This document shows, one piece after another, positions 15,322 to 23,394 of a stretch of DNA of 35,256 nucleotides (positions within the stretch are counted from its first letter, which is position 1; every line of letters begins with the position of its first letter). The notes under the pieces were generated by a model. That model made no database searches and was not told the DNA's origin. It saw only the letters and a program-made list of their open reading frames with translations. Source of the stretch: Lachnospiraceae bacterium (GTDB taxonomy: Bacteria > Bacillota > Clostridia > Lachnospirales > Lachnospiraceae). The position numbers and the translations under genes were made by a program. The stretch spans positions 1 through 35,256 of the forward strand of contig JAGKTY010000023.1 in assembly GCA_021153185.1 (NCBI GenBank), read 5' to 3'.

Positions 15322-16509
15322 ATGGCAATTCGAGAGAGACTTTCCGGAAACGAGGCAGTCGCATACGCAATCAAACAGATTAATCCGGACGTGATGCCTG
15401 CGTTCCCAATCACACCTTCGACAGAGATTCCGCAGTATGTGGCGACTTATATTGCAAACGGGGAAATTGATACAGAGTTTATCCATGTAGAGAGTGAGCA
15501 TAGTGCGATGAGTGCAACACTCGGTGCATGTGCGGCCGGAGCGAGAGCGCTGACGGCGACTTCTTCCTGCGGTATGGCACTGATGTGGGAGGAGCTTTAC
15601 GTCGCAGCTTCTGACAGACTTCCAATTGTGTTAGCGCTTGTTAACCGCGCGCTCACGGGACCGATTAACATCAACGCAGACCATTCCGACAGTATGGGTG
15701 CAAGAGATTCAGGATGGATTCAGATTTACGCTGAGTCAAACCAGGAAGTCTATGATAACTTTTTGCAGGCCTTCCCGATTGCGGAGCATAAGGATGTGCA
15801 GCTTCCGATCATGATTTGCCAGGACGGTTTCATCACGAGTCACGGTGTGGAAAACATCCTGCTTGTGGAAGATGACCTCGTAAAAGAGTTTGTTGGCGAG
15901 CGGAATCCGGAGCATTATCTGTTAAATCCAAATGAAAAAATGTCTGTCGGACCTTATGCGGTATCCAACTATTATATGGAGACCAAGAAAGCACAGCGCG
16001 AGGCAATGAACAATGCCAAGAGAGTCATCCTTGAGATGGCAGAGCGCTTTGAAAAAATGACCGGCAGAAAATACGGATTCTTTGAGGAATACTGCATGGA
16101 CGATGCGGAGTATGCAGTTGTGATCATCGGATCGGCAGCAGGTACATGTAAGGCGGCCATTGATGAGATCAGACAAACGACAGGCAAAAAGGTCGGACTT
16201 CTCAAAATCCGCGTGTTCCGTCCGTTCCCGGAAGAGGAAATCGCGCTGGCACTCAAAGATATGAAGGCAATTGCAATCCTTGACCGGAGTGAGATGTTCT
16301 CGGCAACATCAGGACCGCTCGGCGCAGAGGTGCGCGCAGCACTTTACGGCGTCAAATCACAGGCGGAGGTCGTGAATTATTTCTATGGTCTTGGCGGTAG
16401 GGACATCACAGTCGATGATTTCAAAGTTGTCTATGACAAACTCGAAAAAATCGCTGAGACAGGCGAAATTACAGACATGTATGATTACATCGGACTCAGA
16501 AGCAGATAG
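15322..16509 (+). CDS. porA: 2-oxoacid:ferredoxin oxidoreductase, alpha subunit (PorA-like)
   Basis: A 395-residue alpha chain containing the TPP pyrimidine-binding domain and the transketolase C-terminal-like domain. Motifs: GNEAVAYAIKQINPDVMPAFPITPSTEIPQY at the N-terminus, FIHVESEHSAMSATLGACAAGAR with the conserved Glu, and TSSCGMALMWEELY. GSAAGTCKAAIDEIRQ and KIRVFRPFPEEEI mark the C-terminal domain. The RVFRPFP motif is characteristic of the PorA type, and pyruvate is the likely substrate. ATG touches the porD stop, with GAGGGCAAG upstream, showing translational coupling. Confidence 0.92.
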   Translation: MAIRERLSGNEAVAYAIKQINPDVMPAFPITPSTEIPQYVATYIANGEIDTEFIHVESEHSAMSATLGACAAGARALTATSSCGMALMWEELYVAASDRLPIVLALVNRALTGPININADHSDSMGARDSGWIQIYAESNQEVYDNFLQAFPIAEHKDVQLPIMICQDGFITSHGVENILLVEDDLVKEFVGERNPEHYLLNPNEKMSVGPYAVSNYYMETKKAQREAMNNAKRVILEMAERFEKMTGRKYGFFEEYCMDDAEYAVVIIGSAAGTCKAAIDEIRQTTGKKVGLLKIRVFRPFPEEEIALALKDMKAIAILDRSEMFSATSGPLGAEVRAALYGVKSQAEVVNYFYGLGGRDITVDDFKVVYDKLEKIAETGEITDMYDYIGLRSR

Positions 16510-16522
16510 AAAGGAGCAGGAA

Positions 16523-17458
16523 ATGGCAGAAAAATACAATTTTAAAGAAGTAATGAGTAAGCCGGAGAGACTTGCTCCGGGACATAGAATGTGCGCAGGC
16601 TGCGGCGGAACGATTACAGTTCGAAATGTGCTTCGCGCGCTGCATGAGGAAGATAAGGCAGTTATCGGTAACGCGACAGGATGTCTGGAAGTAAGCTCTT
16701 ATATGTATCCATACACGGCTTACGAAGACAGCTACATCCACAACGCATTTGAAAACGCCGGTGCGACACTTTCCGGTGTTGAGACAGCGTACAATGTTTT
16801 AAAGAAAAAAGGAAAAATCAAAGATACATACAAATTCATCACGTTCGGAGGTGACGGCGGTACATACGATATCGGTTTCCAGTCCTTATCCGGTGCGATG
16901 GAGCGCGGACATGACATGGTGTATGTCTGCTACGACAATGGTGCTTACATGAACACCGGTACGCAGCGTTCTTCTGCGACACCGCAGTTCGCGGATACGA
17001 CAACAACGCCTGCCGGCTCTCAGTCAAACGGTAAGGTGCAGATCCGTAAGGACCTCGCAGCCATTATGGCAGAGCATCATATTCCGTATGTCGGTCAGAC
17101 GACCTTTACAAGAGATTTCAAAGACCTTTACACCAAGGCAGAAAAGGCAATCTACACGCCGGGCGCAGCCTTCCTGAATGTCATGTCACCATGTCCGAGA
17201 GGTTGGGGATACGAGACATCGGAGATAATGACCATCTGTAAGCTTGCAGTCGATACGTGCTACTGGCCGTTGTTTGAGGTCATTGATGGCAAGTGGATCT
17301 TAAGCTATGCGCCAAAGAACAAGCTGCCGCTTGAAGACTTCCTCCGCCCGCAGAGACGCTTCAAACATCTGTTCAAACCGGGCAACGAAGAACTCATCGG
17401 ATTATTCCAGGCAGAAGTAGACCGCAGATGGGAAGAATTGTTGAATAAATGTGAATAG
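16523..17458 (+). CDS. porB: 2-oxoacid:ferredoxin oxidoreductase, beta subunit (PorB-like)
   Basis: The catalytic TPP-binding subunit, 311 residues. The frame is open upstream into porA, but ATG 16523 is the start because AAAGGAG precedes it and the protein then begins at the usual place. The proximal 4Fe-4S ligands are C24 and C27 (CAGCGG), C54 (ATGCLE) and C224 (SPCPRGWG). The TPP/metal motif runs from GDGG (110-113) to YDNGAYMNTG (from 137). The C-terminal part beyond residue 235 agrees with PorB length. It ends the gamma-delta-alpha-beta operon, the classical archaeal/Thermotoga order. No good hairpin follows. Confidence 0.93.
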   Translation: MAEKYNFKEVMSKPERLAPGHRMCAGCGGTITVRNVLRALHEEDKAVIGNATGCLEVSSYMYPYTAYEDSYIHNAFENAGATLSGVETAYNVLKKKGKIKDTYKFITFGGDGGTYDIGFQSLSGAMERGHDMVYVCYDNGAYMNTGTQRSSATPQFADTTTTPAGSQSNGKVQIRKDLAAIMAEHHIPYVGQTTFTRDFKDLYTKAEKAIYTPGAAFLNVMSPCPRGWGYETSEIMTICKLAVDTCYWPLFEVIDGKWILSYAPKNKLPLEDFLRPQRRFKHLFKPGNEELIGLFQAEVDRRWEELLNKCE

Positions 17459-17492
17459 GCACCCACAGGTGGTAAAAAAATAAAAAAAGGGG

Positions 17493-17521
17493 TTGCGTTT
17501 TGTCAAATATTATGCTATATT
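17493..17521 (+). promoter_or_regulatory. Promoter of tRNA-Gln
   Basis: TTGCGT (17493-17498), 17 bases, TATATT (17516-17521). Transcription would begin about 37 bases before the mature tRNA end. It lies 35 bases after the porB stop, so the tRNA has its own promoter. Confidence 0.65.
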
Positions 17522-17564
17522 ATTATTCGTTGACGGGCTAAAGCCAAGAAACGCAACTTCATAT

Positions 17565-17636
17565 AGCGCTATCGCCAAATGGTAAGGCAACGGACTCTGA
17601 CTCCGTCATTTCAAGGTTCGAATCCTTGTAGCGCTG
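17565..17636 (+). tRNA. tRNA-Gln (anticodon CUG)
   Basis: A complete cloverleaf of 72 bases can be drawn by hand. The 7-bp acceptor stem is AGCGCTA/TAGCGCT, the D-arm is GCC/GGC, and the 5-bp anticodon stem is ACGGA/TCCGT with loop CTCTGAC, which places CTG at 34-36. A five-base variable loop follows, then the T-arm CAAGG-TTCGAAT-CCTTG and discriminator G. CCA is not encoded. CUG reads the glutamine codon CAG. It is flanked by its own promoter and a hairpin terminator and stands alone. Confidence 0.95.
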
Positions 17637-17642
17637 CTTCAT

Positions 17643-17675
17643 AAAACCGCGATTTCAAGATGGAATCGCGGTTTT
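17643..17675 (+). terminator. Rho-independent terminator after tRNA-Gln
   Basis: Perfect 12-bp arms AAAACCGCGATT (17643-17654) and AATCGCGGTTTT (17664-17675) with a 9-base loop, then CGTTTCG. It begins seven bases after the tRNA. Confidence 0.9.
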
Positions 17676-17732
17676 CGTTTCGCGTGCAGGAGCCATCTTA
17701 CTCGATTGTCTATAGAAATCAATGGCGAATAA

Positions 17733-17741
17733 TGCTATAAT
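17733..17741 (+). promoter_or_regulatory. Extended -10 promoter of the glmS operon
   Basis: TGCTATAAT: TGn plus perfect TATAAT (17736-17741). TAGAAA at 17713-17718, 17 bases before, is a partial -35. The leader would be about 155 bases; I see no glmS ribozyme core in it. A weaker TATAGT follows at 17755. Confidence 0.65.
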
Positions 17742-17903
17742 AAAAATGTCGTGGTATAGTAGAGAAATGTTAGACGTCAAATGCTTTTATTTTGGATACG
17801 AACGTTACGGAATATGAGCATATTGAATAAACTACTATAAATGGCAGTTGAATGTTTCGTGATGACGTCTTTTCCAAATTTATATGAAAGAATAGGTAAG
17901 AAT

Positions 17904-19772
17904 ATGTGTGGAATCGTTGGTTTTGTAGGAAATCAGCAGGCAGCGCCGATTTTGTTAAATGGGCTTTCAAAGCTGGAGTACCGTGGATATGACTCGGCGG
18001 GACTTGCGGTTCGCTCAGGGAGTGAACTGGCAGAGGTCGTCAAAGCGACCGGTAAATTAAAGAATCTGAGAGAAAAAACGAACGACGGATATGCATTAAG
18101 TGGCAATTGTGGTATCGGACATACACGCTGGGCGACACATGGTGTGCCGTCTAAGACCAATGCACATCCGCATGTTTCCGGCAATTGCACGGGCTCTGCA
18201 TCCGGCGCAGTTGAGTCAGATGTCGTAGGTGTTCACAATGGAATCATTGAAAATTACCAGGAGCTCAAAGACAAACTTATTAGGCATGGCTATCAGTTTT
18301 ACAGCGATACCGATACAGAGGTTGTCATCAAGCTGGTGGATTACTATTACAAAAAGTATAAGGTAGGACCAATTGATGCACTTGCCAAGACGATGGTGCG
18401 TGTGCGCGGTTCCTATGCGCTTGAGGTTATGTTTAAAGATTATCCGGATGAAATCTATGTCGCCAGAAAAGACAGTCCGATGATTATCGGTATTGCGGAT
18501 GGAGAGACGTATGTGGCTTCGGATGTTCCTGCTATTTTGAGTTATACCAAGCATGTTTATTACATCGGAAATAACGAGATGGCAAAGCTTTCTGCAGGTA
18601 ATGTCGTTTTTTATAACCTCGATGGAGATGAAGTCGAAAAAGACCTTGTTGAAATCACATTCTCGGCTGAAGCAGCGGAAAAAGGCGGGTATGAGCATTT
18701 TATGCTCAAGGAGATCCATGAGCAGCCGAAGGTGATTCAGGATACGTACAATGCCTATGTGAAGGATGGGGATATTGATTTTTCGAATGTGGGCCTGACA
18801 GCGGAAGACATTCAGGCATTTTCGAATGTTTACATTGTTGCATGTGGCTCGGCATGGCATGTCGGTATGGCAGCGCAGTATGTGTTTGAGGATCTTGCCA
18901 ATCTGCCGGTGCGCGTAGAGCTTGCATCAGAATTTAGGTATCGCAAGATGCCGCTTGCATCAGATGGTCTCGTGGTTGTCATATCCCAGTCGGGTGAGAC
19001 GGCAGATACGCTTGCAGCGCTCAGGGAGGCCAAAAGCAAAGGCCTTAAGACGCTTGCCATCGTCAATGTCGTTGGCTCTTCCATCGCAAGAGAGGCAGAT
19101 TATGTGTGCTATACATTGGCCGGTCCGGAGATTTCGGTGGCCACGACAAAAGCGTACAGTACACAGTTGATCGTCGCTTACTTACTCGCGATGAAGATGG
19201 GCGTTGTCCGCGGCACACTTTCGCAGGATGTATGCAGCGGATACTTAAAAGAAATTGAAACGATCCCGCAAAAAATCGAGAGTCTTCTTGCGGACAAAGA
19301 GCGTCTGCAATGGTTCGCTTCGAAGTACTCAAATGCACACGATGTATTTTTTGTCGGCCGTGGTATCGACTATGCAATTGGCTTAGAGGGTTCTCTCAAG
19401 ATGAAGGAAATTTCCTACATCCATTCAGAGGCATATGCGGCAGGAGAGCTCAAGCACGGAACAATCAGTCTGATTGAGGACGGCACGCTCGTGATCGGGA
19501 TTGCGACACAAAAGGAACTCTACGAGAAAACGATGTCTAATATGGTAGAGTGTAAAGCCAGGGGCGCATATCTGATGGGACTTACGACATCCGGACATTA
19601 TGCAATGGAAGATACTGCTGATTTCGTGATTTATATCCCGACCATCGATGATCATTTTGCAGGAAGTTTGTCGGTTGTTCCATTGCAGCTTTTGGGATAT
19701 TACATTTCGGTTTCAAGGGGCCTTGATGTCGACAAACCACGCAATTTGGCAAAAAGCGTAACAGTAGAGTAA
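17904..19772 (+). CDS. glmS: Glutamine--fructose-6-phosphate aminotransferase (isomerizing) GlmS
   Basis: Makes glucosamine-6-phosphate from fructose-6-phosphate and glutamine, the entry to UDP-GlcNAc and cell-wall synthesis. The frame is open further upstream, but ATG 17904 is the start because the catalytic N-terminal nucleophile must be Cys2 (MCGIVGFVG); only a weak AGGTAAG precedes it. The 622-residue protein has the class II amidotransferase domain (HTRWATHG, HNGIIENY), a linker, and two SIS domains with SQSGETADTL and TTKAYSTQ. It ends with the canonical DKPRNLAKSVTVE. It heads a run of co-directional genes down to the acyl carrier protein; gaps of 17, 32, 24, 21 and 90 bases suggest one transcript. 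Confidence 0.97.
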   Translation: MCGIVGFVGNQQAAPILLNGLSKLEYRGYDSAGLAVRSGSELAEVVKATGKLKNLREKTNDGYALSGNCGIGHTRWATHGVPSKTNAHPHVSGNCTGSASGAVESDVVGVHNGIIENYQELKDKLIRHGYQFYSDTDTEVVIKLVDYYYKKYKVGPIDALAKTMVRVRGSYALEVMFKDYPDEIYVARKDSPMIIGIADGETYVASDVPAILSYTKHVYYIGNNEMAKLSAGNVVFYNLDGDEVEKDLVEITFSAEAAEKGGYEHFMLKEIHEQPKVIQDTYNAYVKDGDIDFSNVGLTAEDIQAFSNVYIVACGSAWHVGMAAQYVFEDLANLPVRVELASEFRYRKMPLASDGLVVVISQSGETADTLAALREAKSKGLKTLAIVNVVGSSIAREADYVCYTLAGPEISVATTKAYSTQLIVAYLLAMKMGVVRGTLSQDVCSGYLKEIETIPQKIESLLADKERLQWFASKYSNAHDVFFVGRGIDYAIGLEGSLKMKEISYIHSEAYAAGELKHGTISLIEDGTLVIGIATQKELYEKTMSNMVECKARGAYLMGLTTSGHYAMEDTADFVIYIPTIDDHFAGSLSVVPLQLLGYYISVSRGLDVDKPRNLAKSVTVE

Positions 19773-19789
19773 ACAAGGGGGATACGGGT

Positions 19790-20695
19790 ATGGATAATCA
19801 TCTTTTTAACAATACAAATGTCATTTCATGGCTGCAATATTTTTCGGATCATACAGATGTGGATCTTGAGCACGTCAAAATTCTGGATATCACGAAAAAG
19901 AACAAAAACCTGATTCCTGCTGTCGAAGCACATAGAAGTGTTCTTGTGTTTACGGAGGCAGGACATCCGGACATTTTTTATAAAATGTACAGTGTCGGAC
20001 TGGGTGAATGCACCGTCATTTATAATGAGGGCAGCGAGCCGACAGGAGAGATTAAGCAGGACAAAGTTGCCAATATGATTGACAGGGGAATCAATGCATC
20101 GGCAGGTATGTTGATTTTGAATCCAAATGCGCGCAGCACAATCAAATTCGGTCTCGATAACAGGGAGTTTGCAGCGGGCTCTGTCCGCTATGTCGGCTCT
20201 GAAATCCGCGCGACGATTCTTTTGAAGATGAAAATTCATGAAGGCAAAAATATTTGTGTTATTTCCGGTGAATCTATTGCGGTCGAAGCGGGTATTTTAG
20301 ATGGTGAAGGTACGGTCATTGCCGTGGAATACAATGAGAGAGACCGTCAGACACTTGAGGATAATGTTTCGCAGTTTGGCCTCAATAACGTGACGATTAT
20401 CGATCATGTGGGGGAAGATACGATGACAGGTCTGCCTGTACCGGATGTGACCATGCTTGTGGCATCGGCCAGCATGGAGCAGGAGATGGCATATCTTTTG
20501 TCGCTCAATCCAAACATGGAGTTTGTCATTTACACGCTCGATTTTATTGTGGCAGCATCGATGCCAAGGATTTGCAAGGATTTGGGAATCCGTGATCCGG
20601 AAATCATTCAGATTGCGGTCTCTAAGATGACGAGCAAAAATACATTCGGTACGCAGCCTGCACCGTGGATTATCAGCGGAAAAGCCGGAGAATAA
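19790..20695 (+). CDS. CbiE/CbiT (CobL)-like protein with degenerate SAM-binding motif, function unknown
   Basis: A 301-residue protein resembling a shortened fusion of the precorrin-6Y methyltransferase CbiE with the decarboxylating methyltransferase CbiT. Residues about 25-115 recall the tetrapyrrole methylase domain end (VGLGECTVIYNEGSEPTGEI). Residues 130-300 follow CbiT: a strand ending ISGESIAVEAG, then VIAVEYNERDRQTLEDNVSQFGLNNVTII, and the terminal PAPWIISG that matches the NPVFIISG ending of CbiT. The glycine-rich SAM loop (DIGAGTGSV in CbiT) is replaced by VISGESIAV, and the N-terminal domain is too short to be complete. No other cobalamin genes are near. ATG follows AAGGGGG, 17 bases after glmS. 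Role unknown; methyltransferase activity is doubtful. Confidence 0.65.
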   Translation: MDNHLFNNTNVISWLQYFSDHTDVDLEHVKILDITKKNKNLIPAVEAHRSVLVFTEAGHPDIFYKMYSVGLGECTVIYNEGSEPTGEIKQDKVANMIDRGINASAGMLILNPNARSTIKFGLDNREFAAGSVRYVGSEIRATILLKMKIHEGKNICVISGESIAVEAGILDGEGTVIAVEYNERDRQTLEDNVSQFGLNNVTIIDHVGEDTMTGLPVPDVTMLVASASMEQEMAYLLSLNPNMEFVIYTLDFIVAASMPRICKDLGIRDPEIIQIAVSKMTSKNTFGTQPAPWIISGKAGE

Positions 20696-20727
20696 GGCGT
20701 GACCGGATTGGTGAGTTGGAGAAAGCT

Positions 20728-21813
20728 ATGAACGTAAGACGCTGGCAGATTGCAAAAATGTGTTTGTTTTTGATGATTCTCTGTATTGTGATGGGGGCCA
20801 TCTCGGCTGTGGTTGTGCCCAAATATTTGGTCGAAAATACGGACTGGCCGTCGACATCGACCTTCAAGCAGTTTTATGAGATGGATGAGGATTCCATAGA
20901 TGTCCTGTTTATCGGCAGCAGCAGTATGGCGACCGACATTATGCCGCAGGAGATATACGACGAATATGGGATTACATCGTACAACCTTGGTACGACAGAG
21001 CAGAATCTGATTGTATCGTACTATTGGCTTAAGGAAGCGCTCCGCTTTCAAAAGCCGAAGGTCGTTGTTGTTGATAACCAGATGATGTTTACATTTTATG
21101 CGGACGAAGAACTCAATTTTAAGGAGCCGGGCCAGCGCAAAGATTTTGATTATATGAAATGGTCCAAGGTAAAGGTTGAGGCTGTGCATGATATTTGCAG
21201 GATTGACAAATCGCAGTCGGAGCTTAGCTATTATCTGCCTTTTATACGTTACCATGACAGATGGAAGGAGCTGGTTAAGCGCGATTTCAAGTACGAGACG
21301 ACCAAGCTCTATGGTTATGCGCCGCTCGTTGGAGAGACGCCGCTTGAGGACAATGCCAAATCGGAGCCATACACGCCGCTTCGCGATGATATCAGGATTG
21401 AGGATGCGGCTCAGATTATTGATGAGACGGATGTGGATTCAAAACGGCATGAACTGATGATTTCTTATATGGACAAAATTATATCACTTTGTAAAGAGCA
21501 GGGCATCTCGGTGCTCATTTTAAGCAGTGTTTCGCCGACGGAGACAGAGACGAGGCATGTCATTACCAAACAGTTTGCCGCTGGGCATGGCATCGAGTTT
21601 CTGGATTTCAATGTCAAGCAGCTGTATGAGCAGGCCGGGCTTGATTACGTGACCGACAATTATGACAGACGTCATATGAACGTTGAGGGGGCGAAAAAAA
21701 TATCGTCCTTCATGGGTGGTTACCTGATGGAGCATTATGGGGTGACACCGAGAGAACATCATGCGTTTGAAGAGACAAAGGGATATTTTGAGGAGTTTTT
21801 AAGCCGGCAGTAA
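20728..21813 (+). CDS. DltD-like SGNH-fold membrane-anchored protein
   Basis: ATG 20728 is chosen (GGAG at 20718-20721) over a GTG at 20665 that would overlap the previous gene. The 361-residue protein has an uncleaved N-terminal membrane anchor (residues 9-30) and an extracytoplasmic SGNH/DltD-type domain. Block I is LFIGSSSMA with Ser64 as the probable nucleophile; YNLGTTEQN supplies the Asn region. The C-terminal DNYDRRHMNVEGAKKIS gives Asp313 and His316. In D-alanylation and alginate O-acetylation, proteins of this kind work with an MBOAT partner, which is the next gene here. It is not DltD itself by length and motif detail. Confidence 0.85.
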   Translation: MNVRRWQIAKMCLFLMILCIVMGAISAVVVPKYLVENTDWPSTSTFKQFYEMDEDSIDVLFIGSSSMATDIMPQEIYDEYGITSYNLGTTEQNLIVSYYWLKEALRFQKPKVVVVDNQMMFTFYADEELNFKEPGQRKDFDYMKWSKVKVEAVHDICRIDKSQSELSYYLPFIRYHDRWKELVKRDFKYETTKLYGYAPLVGETPLEDNAKSEPYTPLRDDIRIEDAAQIIDETDVDSKRHELMISYMDKIISLCKEQGISVLILSSVSPTETETRHVITKQFAAGHGIEFLDFNVKQLYEQAGLDYVTDNYDRRHMNVEGAKKISSFMGGYLMEHYGVTPREHHAFEETKGYFEEFLSRQ

Positions 21814-21837
21814 ACACCTGCCCGGCAATTGGAAAAT

Positions 21838-23373
21838 ATGAGTATTACATCATTTGAATTTTTTGTGATGGTGGCGCTTCTTGTGCTTGTGTATTATGCG
21901 CTGCCGCTTCGATACAGATGGGTCGCTTTGCTTGTCGGAAATGGGATTTTTTGGTACAAAGGAAATAGCAAAGCAGCGCTTGTGATCATGCTTGCAATGG
22001 GAATTGTGACGTATGTGCTTGCGCGCCTTTTAGAAGAGAAAAGAGAGCAAAAGGGTGCAAAGGAACTTGTTACCGTGGGCGTCACACTGCTTGCAGCGTG
22101 CATGATCGTGTGCCGTGACCTCGGATTTTTTGTGGGCAATATCAATGGGCTTTGCAATTTGTGTCATATTCCGTTTCAAATGCCGGATGTGACGATTCCA
22201 TCCCCAATGGGGATTTCATACTTTGCCCTGATTTGGATTGGCTATCTGCTCGATGTGTATTGGGGCGTCGCACACGCCGAGAAAAATGCCCTGAAATTTG
22301 CCCTGTTTTGCGGATATTTCCCGTTTATGACATCAGGTCCGATCATCAGCTTCCGCGACAGCGGTGCGCAGATTACGGCAGGGCACCAATTCGACTACGA
22401 GCAGTTTTGTTTTGGACTGCAGAGGATTCTCTGGGGTCTTATGAAAAAGCTGATTATTTCGCAGCGGCTTGCGGCGTACGTCGACTTGGTATATGGAAGC
22501 TACAATACACTTGTCGGCACGTATGTGCTGCTTGCGATGGTATTGTTTGTTTTGCAGCTTTACACGGATTTCTCGGGCTGTATCGATATTGTGCTCGGCG
22601 TGTCACAGCTGTTTGGCATTACCTTGCCGGAAAATTTCGACCTGCCGTTTTTGTCCAAAAATCTGTCGGAGTTCTGGAGACGCTGGCACATCACACTTGG
22701 CGGATGGCTTCGTGATTACATCCTGTATCCGATTCTCAAATCCGATCTGTTTCAGACAATCGGCAAGAAATCCAAAAAGAAATTCGGCAAGAAGTTTGGA
22801 AAAAAGGTTCCGATGTGGATCGGACTTCTGATTTCGTGGTTTTTAATCGGGTTCTGGCACGGCGGTGGCTGGAATTACATCTTGGGAGACGGTCTGTATT
22901 TCGGAATTCTGATTATACTCGGAGAAATGCTTGAACCATTTACGGACAAAGTGATAGAAAAGCTCCGGATTCGGACAGAGACATTTGGATACCGTCTGTT
23001 TCAGTATGTGCGGACATTTGTTTTGTTTACAATCGGATTGTCGTTCTTCCGCGCGTACGGCGGTTTTATGGAAGGACTTCGCATCTGGAAGTCGGCACTG
23101 TTTGAATTCAGTCCGTGGATTTTCTTTGACGGAAGTCTGATTGGTGCGGGACTCGATGCGAAGGATTGGAATATAGTGATTGTGTTTATGGCTGTGCTTG
23201 CAATCAGCGGCATCATCCGCTATTACACAGGAGAGCAGATCCGTGTGCTTGTGGCGCGTCAGCCGATTGTATTCCGCTGGCTGTTATATGTGGCGCTCTT
23301 TGCATCGGTCATTGTGTTTGGATGCTACGGAATCGGCTACGATGCGCAGTCGTTTATTTACCAGCAGTTCTGA
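21838..23373 (+). CDS. MBOAT family O-acyltransferase (DltB/AlgI-like)
   Basis: A polytopic membrane protein of 511 residues from ATG 21838; an in-frame TTG at 21829 has no better ribosome binding site. The start SITSFEFFVMVALLVLVYYALP is the usual DltB/AlgI opening. At the core are LYTDFSGCIDIVLGVSQLFG, LPENFDLPFLSKNLSEFWRRWHITLGGWLRDYI and ISWFLIGFWHGGGWNY, with the catalytic His341. These motifs define the MBOAT acyltransferases that move an acyl group from an intracellular donor to an extracellular polymer. With an SGNH partner before it and a carrier protein two genes after it, the donor is probably an acyl-ACP. The substrate is unknown. Confidence 0.93.
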   Translation: MSITSFEFFVMVALLVLVYYALPLRYRWVALLVGNGIFWYKGNSKAALVIMLAMGIVTYVLARLLEEKREQKGAKELVTVGVTLLAACMIVCRDLGFFVGNINGLCNLCHIPFQMPDVTIPSPMGISYFALIWIGYLLDVYWGVAHAEKNALKFALFCGYFPFMTSGPIISFRDSGAQITAGHQFDYEQFCFGLQRILWGLMKKLIISQRLAAYVDLVYGSYNTLVGTYVLLAMVLFVLQLYTDFSGCIDIVLGVSQLFGITLPENFDLPFLSKNLSEFWRRWHITLGGWLRDYILYPILKSDLFQTIGKKSKKKFGKKFGKKVPMWIGLLISWFLIGFWHGGGWNYILGDGLYFGILIILGEMLEPFTDKVIEKLRIRTETFGYRLFQYVRTFVLFTIGLSFFRAYGGFMEGLRIWKSALFEFSPWIFFDGSLIGAGLDAKDWNIVIVFMAVLAISGIIRYYTGEQIRVLVARQPIVFRWLLYVALFASVIVFGCYGIGYDAQSFIYQQF

Positions 23374-23394
23374 GAATAAAAAAGGGAGAGATAG

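Noticed and set aside
17742..17903. Possible glmS ribozyme in the 155-base leader of glmS
   Set aside because: No recognisable ribozyme core or cleavage-site context is visible, and the leader is AT-rich without the expected stems.
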